Source of the DNA: Myroides oncorhynchi | GTDB lineage: Bacteria > Bacteroidota > Bacteroidia > Flavobacteriales > Flavobacteriaceae | Length of the DNA: 64,000 bases | Assembly (NCBI RefSeq): GCF_020905415.1 | Contig: NZ_JAJJMP010000001.1 | Coordinates: 2,243,501-2,307,500, forward strand | Reading direction: 5' to 3' | In this document: positions 26,256 to 35,881 of the stretch, one piece after another | Numbering within the stretch: the first letter of the stretch is position 1 | Layout of the letters: every line of letters starts with the position of its first letter | Made by a program: the position numbers and the translations under genes | Notes under the pieces: generated by a model | Told to the model about the DNA's origin: nothing | Databases searched by the model: none | The model's input: the letters and a program-made list of their open reading frames with translations, nothing else

Positions 26256-27095
26256 TTAGTTTTTTATTGATAATTTGTATATCCCTGATTTATTCTCATC
26301 ATTGTCGGGATCTTCACATAATAAGAATTCTAAGTTGTTTCCTTCTTGACTATAGAGTGTGATTCCTTCGAATTTATGTGTGTTACTAATGGTTAGTGTT
26401 TTCTCTAGTTTTAGTTTAGCAGTGTTTATTCTTCCTAATATAGTTCCTTTTATTTCCCCATCAGCATAAGTTGATTTACCATCTTCAGCAGCGGCAAGGA
26501 AGTATATTTTATCTTCTACTTTTATGGCGTCAGTAAAGCTTGTTTGTACTTTATTAAGCTTTGGTAGTTTGATAGGAGTATAGGTGATTTGGAAGTCATT
26601 TAATATGTTGTTTCCCTTTACAACGAATATTCCATTAGCTCCTTTAGGCCCATTACCTCTATTAAAAAAATACCATAAGTCGTTATCATAAATCACTCCT
26701 TCAATATTAAAGTCCTCATCACTTAGATTAGCAAAACTTTTCATAGAATCATAAAGAATATCAAGTTCATTCTCTGATAACACTTCATTAGTCAATCTAT
26801 TTACTTCTACTAATTTTATACGGTTGGGCTTAGACCCTGAGCCAAAAATATAATAGTTGATACCATCTGTAGTAATAGATTCATAGTCAGGTTTAGCAGT
26901 TTTGTGAATATTCTCTTCACTTAAGTTATCACTAACTAAAGTAGTTTTGTATAAATGTTGTTGCTCTATGTTATAGTGATAAAAGTAAGTAGAATTGTCC
27001 GAGATAATATGTACTTGATTATCGTCATATACTAGCCCTGAGGCAGCCCCAATACCTAATAGTTGAAAAAGTAGTTCTAAAGCAATTTGTTTCAT
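26256..27095 (-). CDS. DUF6929-like protein, probable beta-propeller
   Basis: The 279-residue protein has repeated short beta-strand segments such as QVHIISDNSTYFYHYNI, NYYIFGSGSKPN, FNIEGVIYDNDLWYFFNRG, KVEDKIYFLAAAED and KFEGITLYSQ, consistent with a propeller. The first 20 residues are hydrophobic (MKQIALELLFQLLGIGAASG) but lack a clear signal cleavage site. The assignment to the DUF6929 group is by resemblance only. No function is known. Confidence 0.6.
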   Translation of the reverse strand: MKQIALELLFQLLGIGAASGLVYDDNQVHIISDNSTYFYHYNIEQQHLYKTTLVSDNLSEENIHKTAKPDYESITTDGINYYIFGSGSKPNRIKLVEVNRLTNEVLSENELDILYDSMKSFANLSDEDFNIEGVIYDNDLWYFFNRGNGPKGANGIFVVKGNNILNDFQITYTPIKLPKLNKVQTSFTDAIKVEDKIYFLAAAEDGKSTYADGEIKGTILGRINTAKLKLEKTLTISNTHKFEGITLYSQEGNNLEFLLCEDPDNDENKSGIYKLSIKN

Positions 27096-27151
27096 GAGAT
27101 AAATGTTTGTTTTAAAATAAAGTAGTAATTTAAGCTTTTAATTGTGATGAA

Positions 27152-28030
27152 ATGAATTTAGAAGAAAAATATAGAATAAGCAATAGTAAAGTGAAGTTAG
27201 AAGAACTATCTACAGTTCCTGATTTAAACTTTTCGATGACTAAAGCTTTTCGAAAAGTAGACAAGTTAAGTCGCAACTTGGGCAAGTTTCAAGATGTTAT
27301 GTATGCCCATAATCGCTATAGTGTACTGATTTGTATTCAAGGAATGGATACTGCAGGGAAAGATAGTTTAATACGTGAAGTATTCAAATCATTTAATGCT
27401 AGAGGAGTTGTTGTACAGAGTTTTAAGAAACCAACTTCGTATGAATTAGAGCACGATTATCTATGGAGACATTATGTCAATCTGCCTGAGAGAGGAAAGT
27501 TTACTGTTTTTAACCGTAGTCACTACGAGAATGTATTAATCTCACGAGTGCATTCGCAAGTGGTAATGAATGAGATGATACCTGGTATAGAGAAACCGAC
27601 TGATCTAACAGAAGAGTTTTGGGATAAACGCTATGAGGAAATCAATAATTTCGAACAGCATATTGCTAACAATGGAGTTATCGTACTGAAGTTCTTTTTA
27701 CACTTGAGTAAAAAAGAACAGAAGAAGAGAATATTGCGTAGACTTGAAAAGGAAAAGCACAATTGGAAGTTCGAACCAAGTGATATCAAAGAAAGAGAGT
27801 ATTGGGATGATTATCAGAAGTATTATGAAGAAGCTATTAATAGAACGTCTACTGATCAGTGTCCTTGGTATGTGATACCAGCAGATGATAAGGCATACTG
27901 TAGATTTACTTTTGCTAAGATATTAGAAGAAGTATTCAGTAAATATGATGATATCAAGTTACCCAGACTAGCTCCTGAGATTCAGAAAGATTTAGATTTG
28001 TATATCGAGACATTAAAGAATGAAGAGTAA
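27152..28030 (+). CDS. ppk2: Polyphosphate kinase 2 family phosphotransferase
   Basis: PPK2 enzymes use polyphosphate to phosphorylate nucleotides. The 292-residue protein has Walker A GMDTAGKDS (about 64-72), the lid region SYELEHDYLWRHYVNLPERG and Walker B-like FNRSHYENVL (about 127-136). The single-domain length and the LWRH-PERG pattern fit the class III group, which can act on AMP and ADP. Substrate preference cannot be set from sequence alone. It is a single gene ending in a strong terminator. Confidence 0.93.
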   Translation: MNLEEKYRISNSKVKLEELSTVPDLNFSMTKAFRKVDKLSRNLGKFQDVMYAHNRYSVLICIQGMDTAGKDSLIREVFKSFNARGVVVQSFKKPTSYELEHDYLWRHYVNLPERGKFTVFNRSHYENVLISRVHSQVVMNEMIPGIEKPTDLTEEFWDKRYEEINNFEQHIANNGVIVLKFFLHLSKKEQKKRILRRLEKEKHNWKFEPSDIKEREYWDDYQKYYEEAINRTSTDQCPWYVIPADDKAYCRFTFAKILEEVFSKYDDIKLPRLAPEIQKDLDLYIETLKNEE

Positions 28031-28036
28031 ATTTAT

Positions 28037-28072
28037 AATAAAGCCAATTCTAGTAGTAGAATTGGCTTTATT
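28037..28072. terminator. Bidirectional terminator after ppk2
   Basis: A perfect 16-bp stem pairs 28037-28052 with 28057-28072 around a 4-nt loop. It lies between the convergent ppk2 and outer-membrane protein genes. Confidence 0.92.
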
Positions 28073-28085
28073 ATTCAGTTATATG

Positions 28086-28610
28086 CTATTTCTTTTTGCT
28101 GTTCTTTTTTAAAGAGAATCCGTAGGCTAGACGGACAGCAAGTTGATCTGTATTATAATCATTAAAGTTTTCGTAGCGAAGACTTATATCTACATAGCGA
28201 TTAGCATACCCTATAGCTGGTGACCATATAAAAGTATTTCCCATACCCTTATGTGTACCTATACCAGCTCCTAGTTCTCCCATCGCATAGATATTCTTGT
28301 TTAAGAATTGTTTAAAACCTGCTTTAACAGGTATTAAACCTAAGTCTCCATTATCACTATCAAATAGATGAGTATAACCAGAGGTAAGTGTAAATGATGT
28401 TTTTTGGCTTACATCATATTGTATTCTTGCGTCAATACCTACGGCGACATTATATTCAGAGTCTAATGGCAGACCACCATTTAATCCGAAACCAACTCTA
28501 AATCCTTTAGGGTAATAGGGTTTGTCTTTTTTTTGTGCTGTTACAGGTAATGCCGCTAATGTAGCAATAGCAAGAGAAGCTAAGGCTATTTTCTTAGTGA
28601 GCTTGAACAT
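28086..28610 (-). CDS. Outer-membrane beta-barrel protein, function unknown
   Basis: From ATG 28610 the product is 174 residues with a signal peptide (MFKLTKKIALASLAIATLA, cleavage near VTAQ) and alternating amphipathic strands: FRVGFGLNGG, TSFTLTSGYTHLF, NIYAMGELGAG, VDISLRYENF and QLAVRLAYGFSLKK. This is the pattern of a small eight-stranded barrel. An upstream GTG at 28649 would place 13 polar residues before the signal peptide and is rejected. The role is unknown. Confidence 0.8.
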   Translation of the reverse strand: MFKLTKKIALASLAIATLAALPVTAQKKDKPYYPKGFRVGFGLNGGLPLDSEYNVAVGIDARIQYDVSQKTSFTLTSGYTHLFDSDNGDLGLIPVKAGFKQFLNKNIYAMGELGAGIGTHKGMGNTFIWSPAIGYANRYVDISLRYENFNDYNTDQLAVRLAYGFSLKKNSKKK

Positions 28611-28725
28611 AAGTTTTGTGTTTTTATTTGTTGTTTGTACTAAATGCACTGCAATAAACTTGCCGTTTGAGAATTTGTTTTTGTTGATTCGCGTAATAAG
28701 GGAAGTTAGTTTAATCTACACTCAG

Positions 28726-28733
28726 TATATTTG
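28726..28733 (+). promoter_or_regulatory. -7 box of the MATE gene
   Basis: TATATTTG fits TAnnTTTG, 16 nt before the ATG at 28750. No good -33 element is seen. Confidence 0.5.
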
Positions 28734-28749
28734 CACAAAAATTAAGTAA

Positions 28750-30123
28750 ATGAATTTATCAGTATATTATAAAGAATTCGGATATAACATACGATTAGCA
28801 TACCCTATTATATTAGCCATGTTAGGTCACACGGTAGTGGGAGTAATTGACAATATATTAGTTGGAAAAATAGGTGCAACAGAATTAGCGGCAGCGTCTT
28901 TAGCCAATAGTTTTGTCTTTATAGGTATTTCTTTAGGAGTCGGATTCTCAACAGCTTTAACACCTCTAGTGGCACATAGTGATGCCGCAAAAGATGTTAA
29001 TGAAGGTCGTTCAGTATTTGTCAATGGGTTGTTTTTATGTACTACTGTTGGGTTAATTTTGTTTGCTCTTATCTATTTTTGCAAGCCACTATTAATTTAT
29101 ATGGGACAGCCAGAAGAGGTAGTTACACTAGCTAGACCTTTCTTAGATATAGTTGCATTATCTTTAATTCCATTGGTAATGTATCAAGCGTATAAGCAGT
29201 TTGCAGACGGTAAGTCAAAGACTAAAAATGCAATGTATGCTACCTTAATTACTAATATAACAAATCTTGTATTGAGTTATTCTTTGATACACGGTGTGTG
29301 GTTATTCCCCAAAATGGGGATGTTAGGTGCTGCTTATGGTACACTTATTGCCCGTATTGTTATGTTAATATATATGCACTTTGCTTTGCATAAACAGGAT
29401 ATATTTAAGCCTTTTATGAGCGATATAAAGTTTAGTGAGGTAAAGAAGGCTATGATTACTAGGATTACTAAGATTGGTATCCCTTCAGGAATGATGAGTT
29501 TCTTTGAAGTTGCTTTATTTGTTGGTGCCGTTTGGTTATCAGGAATGATAGGTACAGAAGCTCAAGCAGCTAATCAAATAGCGCTTAGTATGTCATCTAT
29601 GACATTTATGTTTGCTAGTGGATTAAGTGTAGCAGCGATGATTAGAGTAGGAAATCAAAGAGGATTAAAGGATTATGTGCAATTAAGAGTGGTAGCACGT
29701 TCTATTATTTTGATGGCAATATTGATTTACACTGTTTTTGCACTTCTCTTTGTCTTATTCCACAACTACATTCCGATGTTGTTTTTAGATAATAAAAACA
29801 TCGAAAGTGCTGTAATGAATCAAGAAGTGATTAAATTAGCAGGCAAATTACTATTAGTAGCCGCTGTATTCCAAATATCAGATTGTATTCAAGTAGTGAC
29901 ATTAGGTGCATTGAGAGGTCTTCAAGATGTAAATATGCCGATGATTATTACTTTTGTATCATATTGGATTGTAGGTTTCCCTGTGTCAATATATTTAGGA
30001 CTATACACAAGTGTAGGGGCAGCAGGAATCTGGATAGGGCTATTAGCAGGATTGACAATGGCAGCAGTTTGTCTTTATTGGCGTTTTCATAAACTGTCAA
30101 ACAAATTAATAAATAATAATTAG
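28750..30123 (+). CDS. MATE-family efflux transporter (NorM-like)
   Basis: The 457-residue membrane protein has about twelve helices in two related halves. Family features are GHTVVGVIDNILVGKIG in helix 1-2, the conserved Asp in that helix, FVNGLFLC, and the second-half counterpart GTEAQAANQIALSMSSM. MATE proteins export cationic drugs in exchange for Na+ or H+. The start codon is 16 nt past a -7 box. A small acidic-protein gene starts 6 nt after its stop, so the two are probably co-transcribed. Confidence 0.93.
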   Translation: MNLSVYYKEFGYNIRLAYPIILAMLGHTVVGVIDNILVGKIGATELAAASLANSFVFIGISLGVGFSTALTPLVAHSDAAKDVNEGRSVFVNGLFLCTTVGLILFALIYFCKPLLIYMGQPEEVVTLARPFLDIVALSLIPLVMYQAYKQFADGKSKTKNAMYATLITNITNLVLSYSLIHGVWLFPKMGMLGAAYGTLIARIVMLIYMHFALHKQDIFKPFMSDIKFSEVKKAMITRITKIGIPSGMMSFFEVALFVGAVWLSGMIGTEAQAANQIALSMSSMTFMFASGLSVAAMIRVGNQRGLKDYVQLRVVARSIILMAILIYTVFALLFVLFHNYIPMLFLDNKNIESAVMNQEVIKLAGKLLLVAAVFQISDCIQVVTLGALRGLQDVNMPMIITFVSYWIVGFPVSIYLGLYTSVGAAGIWIGLLAGLTMAAVCLYWRFHKLSNKLINNN

Positions 30124-30129
30124 AATAAT

Positions 30130-30381
30130 ATGGAATTACCAAAGTTCGTACTAGCAGATAATACAGAGTATCCAGAGGATATTTTTATTGTACATTTAGA
30201 ATTTCCAAGATTTATCATCAATTTAAATACTGATGAGGTAGAATTCTTAGAATCGATAGAAGAGTCAGAAGAAGAAGAAATAGAAGCAGAGATGGAAGGG
30301 CTTATCGTTAAAGCAGGAGCGTTTTACGAAAGAGAAATGGAACGTTATGTAGACGATGAAGAATTAGATGAGGAAGACTAA
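30130..30381 (+). CDS. Small acidic conserved protein
   Basis: The 83-residue product is extremely acidic: EESEEEEIEAEMEG at about 46-59 and the C-terminus DDEELDEED. The N-terminal half, including IFIVHLEFPRFIINLNTDEVEF, looks like beta strands. No known domain is recognised. It follows the MATE gene by 6 nt. Coding status is supported by the tight spacing and the coherent composition; the function is unknown. Confidence 0.7.
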   Translation: MELPKFVLADNTEYPEDIFIVHLEFPRFIINLNTDEVEFLESIEESEEEEIEAEMEGLIVKAGAFYEREMERYVDDEELDEED

Positions 30382-30404
30382 TATTTCATTAAGCACTTTC
30401 GATT

Positions 30405-31511
30405 TTATAATTTACTTGAATCGTCTGATTTGAAATAAAGATCCAATATTTTATGAGCAGCTGCAAAAGGTGATAACTCACTATTTTGCACTGCTTTTTT
30501 GTTTTCTACTAGCATTGCTTTTACTTCAGGATGGTTATGGAAGTTCATTAATATATTCTCATTGATAGTTTCCATCATCCAATATTGATTCTGTTCTTTG
30601 CGATGTAAATCAAAATATCTATTGTCTTTTGTCAATTCAATGTATTGTGTGATGATATTCCAAATTTCTTGGATACCAGTATTTTCGATAGCGCTACAGG
30701 TACTTACTTTGGGACTCCAGTCTGATGGTTTTCTAGGAAATAGATGTAACGCTCGGTTATAATCAAGTTTAGCCATATGTGCTTTTTTGACATTCTCACC
30801 ATCCGCTTTGTTGATAATTACAGCATCTGCCATTTCCATTATTCCTCTTTTGATCCCTTGTAGTTCATCACCTGCACCAGCCAAACCTAATAGCAGAAAG
30901 AAGTCAACCATACTCTGTACAGCGGTTTCACTCTGACCAACACCTACTGTCTCTACCAAAATAGTATCAAAACCACAGGCTTCACATAATATAATACTCT
31001 CTCTTGTTTTTCTAGCTACACCTCCTAAACTATCTCCTGATGCTGATGGACGTATAAAAGCATTTTCTTCTTTTACTAATTCTTCCATTCGTGTTTTATC
31101 ACCTAGGATGCTTCCTTTTGTGATACTGCTACTAGGGTCGATAGCTAATACTGCCACTTTCTTTCCTAGTTGAGTAAGTAGAAGTCCAAATGCTTCTATG
31201 AAGGTGCTTTTTCCAACTCCAGGCACTCCAGTGATACCAATGCGGATAGATTTGTTGGCATAAGGTAGACACCCTTGTACTATTTCTTCTGCTTGAGCAT
31301 GGTGTTCAGGATTTAAGCTTTCTATTAAAGTAATCCCTTGACTCAAGGCTACTTTATCATTGTTTATTATTCTATTAATAATTTCAGCTGTCGATATTTT
31401 TTGTCTGCGTCTTTCTTGAAACTTAGCAATAGCACTTCTATCCGTAGTATTAGGTTGCTCTATACCTTGGTTTTCAGTTAACGCTGATTTATTATGATTA
31501 TGCTGTAACAT
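30405..31511 (-). CDS. meaB: Methylmalonyl-CoA mutase-associated GTPase MeaB
   Basis: MeaB is a G3E GTPase that loads and protects the B12 cofactor of methylmalonyl-CoA mutase. From ATG 31511 it is 368 residues, with Walker A GVPGVGKST, the switch segment DPSSSITKGSILGDKTRM, the Walker B/base region VETVGVGQSE and the guanine motif NKADG. The frame continues upstream to 31694 but that extension is hydrophobic and non-conserved and overlaps the divergent promoter, so 31511 is chosen. The mutase subunits are not in the window. Confidence 0.92.
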   Translation of the reverse strand: MLQHNHNKSALTENQGIEQPNTTDRSAIAKFQERRRQKISTAEIINRIINNDKVALSQGITLIESLNPEHHAQAEEIVQGCLPYANKSIRIGITGVPGVGKSTFIEAFGLLLTQLGKKVAVLAIDPSSSITKGSILGDKTRMEELVKEENAFIRPSASGDSLGGVARKTRESIILCEACGFDTILVETVGVGQSETAVQSMVDFFLLLGLAGAGDELQGIKRGIMEMADAVIINKADGENVKKAHMAKLDYNRALHLFPRKPSDWSPKVSTCSAIENTGIQEIWNIITQYIELTKDNRYFDLHRKEQNQYWMMETINENILMNFHNHPEVKAMLVENKKAVQNSELSPFAAAHKILDLYFKSDDSSKL

Positions 31512-31618
31512 TTTTAAGAATCTAAATAGTTGGTAACAATGATAAAAGGTAAATGTACTAAAAATAGGCATATTTCGAAATTTATTTGAATGGTTAGGAC
31601 AGTATATATACAACCTAG

Positions 31619-31626
31619 TATATTTG
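31619..31626 (+). promoter_or_regulatory. -7 box of the Fsr-like gene
   Basis: TATATTTG fits TAnnTTTG, 21 nt before ATG 31648. It supports 31648 over the upstream TTG at 31624, which lies inside this box. Confidence 0.5.
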
Positions 31627-31647
31627 GGCTTAACGAAAAACGATGTA

Positions 31648-32892
31648 ATGAATACTAAAATTTTTGCACCCAAAACATTAGTAAACAAAATCAATGAACT
31701 AACAGTAAATCAAAAAACAGTCTATCCAATACTGCTTGCAATTAGTTTTGGACACTTATGTAATGATTTTCTACAAGCAATAGTTCCAGCGGTTTATCCG
31801 TTGCTTAAGACTAATTATAATTTGACTTTTGCGCAAATAGGAATGATTACTTTCTGTTATCAAGTTTCTTCTTCTTTGCTTCAACCTTTAGTAGGTACCT
31901 ATACAGATAAGCACCCTAAACCTTATTCTCAAATGATAGGAATGCTATGCTCTATGTTTGGAGTTATCTTATTAAGTTATGCGCCTAGTTATGCGATGGT
32001 ACTCTGCGCAGTGGTATTAATAGGTATAGGATCATCTATCTTTCATCCAGAGTCATCTAGAGTCTCTTATGTAGCATCAGGTGGTAAACGAAGTCTGGCT
32101 CAGTCCATCTTTCAAATAGGAGGAAATACTGGAACGGCATTAGCTCCTTTATTAGTTGCGTGGATAGTATTACCTAAAGGACAACAACATCTATTGTGGT
32201 TTTTAGTGGTCGGAATTGTAGCCCAATTTATATATGCTTTTATTGGGGGATGGTATAAAGACGTTTTAAAAAATCAAGTAGGAAAGACCAAAAAAGCTAT
32301 TCGTATACCTGAGCTGTCTAAGCTGAGAGTATGGATATCTATTGCTGTATTGTTGTTGCTCATTTTCTCTAAATATTTCTATGTAGCTAGTATTTCTAGT
32401 TATTTCCAATTTTATACAATGCAGAAGTTTGGACTAAGTGAAGTACAGGCACAAGTACATTTGTTCTATTTCTTATTAGCTGTGGCTGCAGGAACGTTGA
32501 TAGGAGGTTTCTTTGGAGATAAAGTAGGACGTAAGTACATTATCTGGTTCTCAGTATTAGGAGTGGCTCCTTTTACACTAATGCTACCTTATGCGTCGTT
32601 AGAGTGGACAGGAATACTAATCGTAATTATAGGACTAATTTTATCATCTGCATTTCCTTCTATATTAGTATATGCGCAAGAGTTATTACCTCGAAAGATA
32701 GGTATGGTATCTGGTCTATTCTATGGTTTTGCCTTTGGTATGGGAGGATTAGGTTCTGCTGTATTAGGTTGGTGGGCAGATCATACATCAATAGAACATA
32801 TCTATGTAATCTGTGCTTACCTTCCATTAATTGGTATCATAGCTGCTTTCTTACCTAATATGAAGAAAATTAAGTTTAGAGAAGAGGAGTAA
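31648..32892 (+). CDS. fsr: MFS exporter, Fsr (fosmidomycin resistance)-like
   Basis: The 414-residue MFS protein has about twelve helices. It matches E. coli Fsr in several blocks: ISFGHLCNDFLQAIVPAVYP (helix 1), IGMITFCYQVSSSLLQPLVG, and GIGSSIFHPESSRVSYVASGG followed by AQSIFQIGGNTGTALAPLL. Fsr exports fosmidomycin and related compounds. ATG 31648 is chosen because a -7 box covers the upstream TTG. It is divergent from meaB and ends at a strong terminator. Confidence 0.88.
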   Translation: MNTKIFAPKTLVNKINELTVNQKTVYPILLAISFGHLCNDFLQAIVPAVYPLLKTNYNLTFAQIGMITFCYQVSSSLLQPLVGTYTDKHPKPYSQMIGMLCSMFGVILLSYAPSYAMVLCAVVLIGIGSSIFHPESSRVSYVASGGKRSLAQSIFQIGGNTGTALAPLLVAWIVLPKGQQHLLWFLVVGIVAQFIYAFIGGWYKDVLKNQVGKTKKAIRIPELSKLRVWISIAVLLLLIFSKYFYVASISSYFQFYTMQKFGLSEVQAQVHLFYFLLAVAAGTLIGGFFGDKVGRKYIIWFSVLGVAPFTLMLPYASLEWTGILIVIIGLILSSAFPSILVYAQELLPRKIGMVSGLFYGFAFGMGGLGSAVLGWWADHTSIEHIYVICAYLPLIGIIAAFLPNMKKIKFREEE

Positions 32893-32923
32893 TATTAATA
32901 ATAAAGTCTTTCTTTAATATATC

Positions 32924-32956
32924 AAAGGGCGTAAGTACTGTGATACTACGCCCTTT
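32924..32956. terminator. Bidirectional terminator between fsr and mgtE
   Basis: AAAGGGCGTA (32924-32933) pairs with TACGCCCTTT (32947-32956). T residues follow on the plus strand, and A/T-rich sequence follows on the minus strand. Confidence 0.88.
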
Positions 32957-32973
32957 CTTATTTTATATTGTTG

Positions 32974-34287
32974 TTATAATATCTTTCCAGATAAGAACAT
33001 TGCTGCAATTGAAAAGTAGATAATCAATCCAGAAACGTCTACTAAAGTAGCTACAAATGGTGCTGATGCTGTAGCGGGATCCATACCAAATTTTCTCAAG
33101 ACAAATGGGATTAATGATCCAGATAAGGTTCCCCATAATACAATTAAAAGTAAGGATACAGAAACGCTCAATCCTACATATACCCAGTGCTCTCCATAAT
33201 CATATATATTGGCTTCTTGCCAGATAAAGATTCGTATAAAACCGATAACACCAAGAATACCTCCAAGCATTACCCCTGAAGCCAATTCTTTGCGCATTAC
33301 ATACCACCAATCGCTTATTTTTAATTCACCTAGTGCCATTGCACGGATGATAAGTGACGCTGCCTGTGATCCTGAGTTACCACCACTTGAGATAATTAAA
33401 GGAACAAATAGAGCTAATACTACTGCCTTTTCTATTTCTCCTTCGAAGTGTCCCATCGCAGAAGCTGTTAGCATTTCTCCTAAGAATAGAATAATTAACC
33501 AACCTGCTCTTTTGCGAACTAGTTCGAATAAGGGGGTCTGAGTATATGATAGGTCTAACTCTTCCATCCCTCCGAACTTCTGGATATCTTCAGTATCTCT
33601 ATCTTTAATAGCGTCTAAGATGTCATCGAAGGTCACAATACCTACTAGTACACCACTTTCTGTGATAATAGGCAATGCAGAGCGATCATATTTTTCGAAT
33701 ATATCAAAAGCATTTTCTGTCTTAGTTGTGCTGGTGATAGAGACAAAGGTATTGTCTATTAAATCTGAGATTAATGTATTCTCATCAGCTAATACTAGTT
33801 CTCCTAATTTTAGGTCATCGATTAGCTTATTGTGGTCATCTACTACATAGATGTAATTTAATGTTTCAGCTTTCTTTCCATAGACTTTTATATGGTCTAA
33901 AACCTGTCTAACTGTTCTGTTAGCTTTGGTTTGGATATATAAAGGAGTCATTAGCCTAGCAATACTATCTTCTTTATAACCTATTAAGTTTAATGCTATT
34001 TGTTTCTCTTTATCGTTAAGTAGGTTGATAGAATATTTGATTAGCTCATCAGGAAAATCTTCTAAAAGCTCCGTACGGTCATCAGGTTCAAGGTTGTTTA
34101 ATACATCAGCATAATCTTCTTGAGTCATACTGCGTACTATTTCCTCTTGAATATTAATGTCTAAAAAGGAGAATACTTCAACTTTTAAGTCAGGTGAAAG
34201 CTTTAGAAATGCAAGGTTTCTTTCAGTTCTTTTCATCTCTGTAATAGCTTCAGCAATATCTGCTGGGTGCATATCTTTAAAAGTCAT
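32974..34287 (-). CDS. mgtE: Magnesium transporter MgtE
   Basis: MgtE is a dimeric Mg2+ channel gated by cytoplasmic Mg2+. The 437-residue protein has the N-terminal superhelical domain (about 1-115, starting MHPADIAEAITEM), two CBS domains (about 120-240) and five C-terminal helices. The pore motif GGNSGSQAASLIIRA is present, as is the conserved MDPATASAPFVATLVDVSG that holds the ion-binding Asp. Normal length, monocistronic, with a shared terminator downstream. Confidence 0.95.
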   Translation of the reverse strand: MTFKDMHPADIAEAITEMKRTERNLAFLKLSPDLKVEVFSFLDINIQEEIVRSMTQEDYADVLNNLEPDDRTELLEDFPDELIKYSINLLNDKEKQIALNLIGYKEDSIARLMTPLYIQTKANRTVRQVLDHIKVYGKKAETLNYIYVVDDHNKLIDDLKLGELVLADENTLISDLIDNTFVSITSTTKTENAFDIFEKYDRSALPIITESGVLVGIVTFDDILDAIKDRDTEDIQKFGGMEELDLSYTQTPLFELVRKRAGWLIILFLGEMLTASAMGHFEGEIEKAVVLALFVPLIISSGGNSGSQAASLIIRAMALGELKISDWWYVMRKELASGVMLGGILGVIGFIRIFIWQEANIYDYGEHWVYVGLSVSVSLLLIVLWGTLSGSLIPFVLRKFGMDPATASAPFVATLVDVSGLIIYFSIAAMFLSGKIL

Positions 34288-34421
34288 AGATTGAAGTATA
34301 TTAAGGTGTTAGTACAAAGTTTTTTTAAAACAAAGCAAAGGTAATCTTTACTTGGTGTACTTTAAAATTTCTAATGATTTTTTAATAAAATAAACTTCTA
34401 TCAATATTTTCTGTATTTAAA

Positions 34422-35744
34422 CTAGTGCTTATCTATAGCATTATCTATAATTTGTGAATCTAAGGTTTTCTTTGCTTTTGCTCCCATGTCTTTTAGTTTT
34501 TGTACAGAGGTAATTAAGTTTCCTTTTCCTTCACTAAGTTTATTGAAGGCACTATCGTATTCGTTTCTAGTTTCTTCTATTCTTTTACCTACTTTTTGTA
34601 AATCGGTTACTAAACCAACAAATTTATCATATAATAAACCTGCTTGTTTTGCTATTTCATAAGCATTTTCTTGTTGCTTACGCTGACTCCACATTGATTC
34701 TATAGTACGAAGAGTAGCTAATAGGGTAGAAGGAGTGACTATCACAATGTTCTTTTCGAATGCTTTTGTGTATAAGGTATTATCGGTATTAATAGCGATA
34801 GAGAAGGCAGTCTCAATAGGAATGAACAACAGTACAAAGTCTGGACTAGTACCTTTGTATAGTTCAAAGTAATTCTTCTCAGACAGCCCATCGATATGTC
34901 TTTTCAATGAGTATAAATGTTCTTGTAAGCAACGTTTTTGCTCTTCAGTATCTATTGAGTTGACATATTGTTCATAAGCAACTAAGGATACTTTTGAGTC
35001 AACTACCATATGTCTGTTGTCAGGTAGATAAATAACTACATCGGGCTGTAATCTATTTCCTGTATCAGAAGTATAACTTTGCTGTGTTTCGTATTCACGT
35101 CCTTTCTCTAGACCAGATTTTTCTAGTACGCTCTCTAAGATCATCTCTCCCCAATTCCCTTGCATTTTATTATCTCCTTTTAGAGCTTTAGTAAGGTTAA
35201 GTGTTTCTTGACTCATCTTTTGGTTGAGTTGTTGTAAACCGAATATCTGTTGACGTAATGATGCGTGATGGTCAATACTTTCTTTATGTGTTTGTTCTAC
35301 TTTTTGTTCGAAATGAAGTATCTTCTCTTGTAGAGGGTTTAGGAGAGTCTCTAAGCTAGCTTTGTTCTGTTTGGTAAACTTATCACTCTTCTCTTCTAAT
35401 ATTCGATTAGCAAGGTTCTCAAACTCTTTTGTGAACTTCTCTTGTAAGTTAGCTGTTTCTAATTGTTGTGACTCTAATCGCTCTTGAAGATTGAGGTATT
35501 CTGTATCGCGTATAGATATGCGTGCAATTAGTTCTTGATTGTCTAATCGAATAATCTCTAGACTTTCTTCTATAGTTTTCTTTTCAGTCTTTAATTGTTC
35601 TATTTGTTTGCTTTTATAGTCATTATCTGCTTCTAGTCTAATTAGATCATTAGATGAGGTAGTTTCTTTTTTGCCAGATTTACCAATAAAAAATGCGATG
35701 ATAATTAAGATAGCTAATAGTGCAATTAATAGTTCTTGAGACAT
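34422..35744 (-). CDS. rmuC: DNA recombination protein RmuC
   Basis: RmuC is a putative nuclease-fold protein that limits inversions at repeats in E. coli. The 440-residue chain has an N-terminal membrane helix (about 4-22), a long coiled coil (about 30-190) and the RmuC domain (about 190-400). Family blocks include GNWGEMILESVLEKSGL, PDVVIYLPDNRHMVVDSKVS and the conserved FIPIETAFS. Single gene on the minus strand. Confidence 0.93.
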   Translation of the reverse strand: MSQELLIALLAILIIIAFFIGKSGKKETTSSNDLIRLEADNDYKSKQIEQLKTEKKTIEESLEIIRLDNQELIARISIRDTEYLNLQERLESQQLETANLQEKFTKEFENLANRILEEKSDKFTKQNKASLETLLNPLQEKILHFEQKVEQTHKESIDHHASLRQQIFGLQQLNQKMSQETLNLTKALKGDNKMQGNWGEMILESVLEKSGLEKGREYETQQSYTSDTGNRLQPDVVIYLPDNRHMVVDSKVSLVAYEQYVNSIDTEEQKRCLQEHLYSLKRHIDGLSEKNYFELYKGTSPDFVLLFIPIETAFSIAINTDNTLYTKAFEKNIVIVTPSTLLATLRTIESMWSQRKQQENAYEIAKQAGLLYDKFVGLVTDLQKVGKRIEETRNEYDSAFNKLSEGKGNLITSVQKLKDMGAKAKKTLDSQIIDNAIDKH

Positions 35745-35833
35745 AATTTGTTTACTAAAGTTTAACGATCAAAAGTACTAAATTAAGTAGTTATATATGC
35801 TAATAGAATTGCGATGGTTTATAGCAAAAAAAG

Positions 35834-35863
35834 AGAGAGGTTAACAATTAAGTTAACCTCTCT
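35834..35863 (-). terminator. carB terminator
   Basis: AGAGAGGTTAAC (35834-35845) pairs perfectly with GTTAACCTCTCT (35852-35863). On the minus strand a T run follows. Confidence 0.92.
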
Positions 35864-35881
35864 ATGATATTGTAATTTATA

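Noticed and set aside
31512..31694. N-terminal extension of MeaB upstream of 31511
   Set aside because: The 61 extra residues are hydrophobic and cysteine/tyrosine-rich, unlike the family, and overlap the divergent exporter start.
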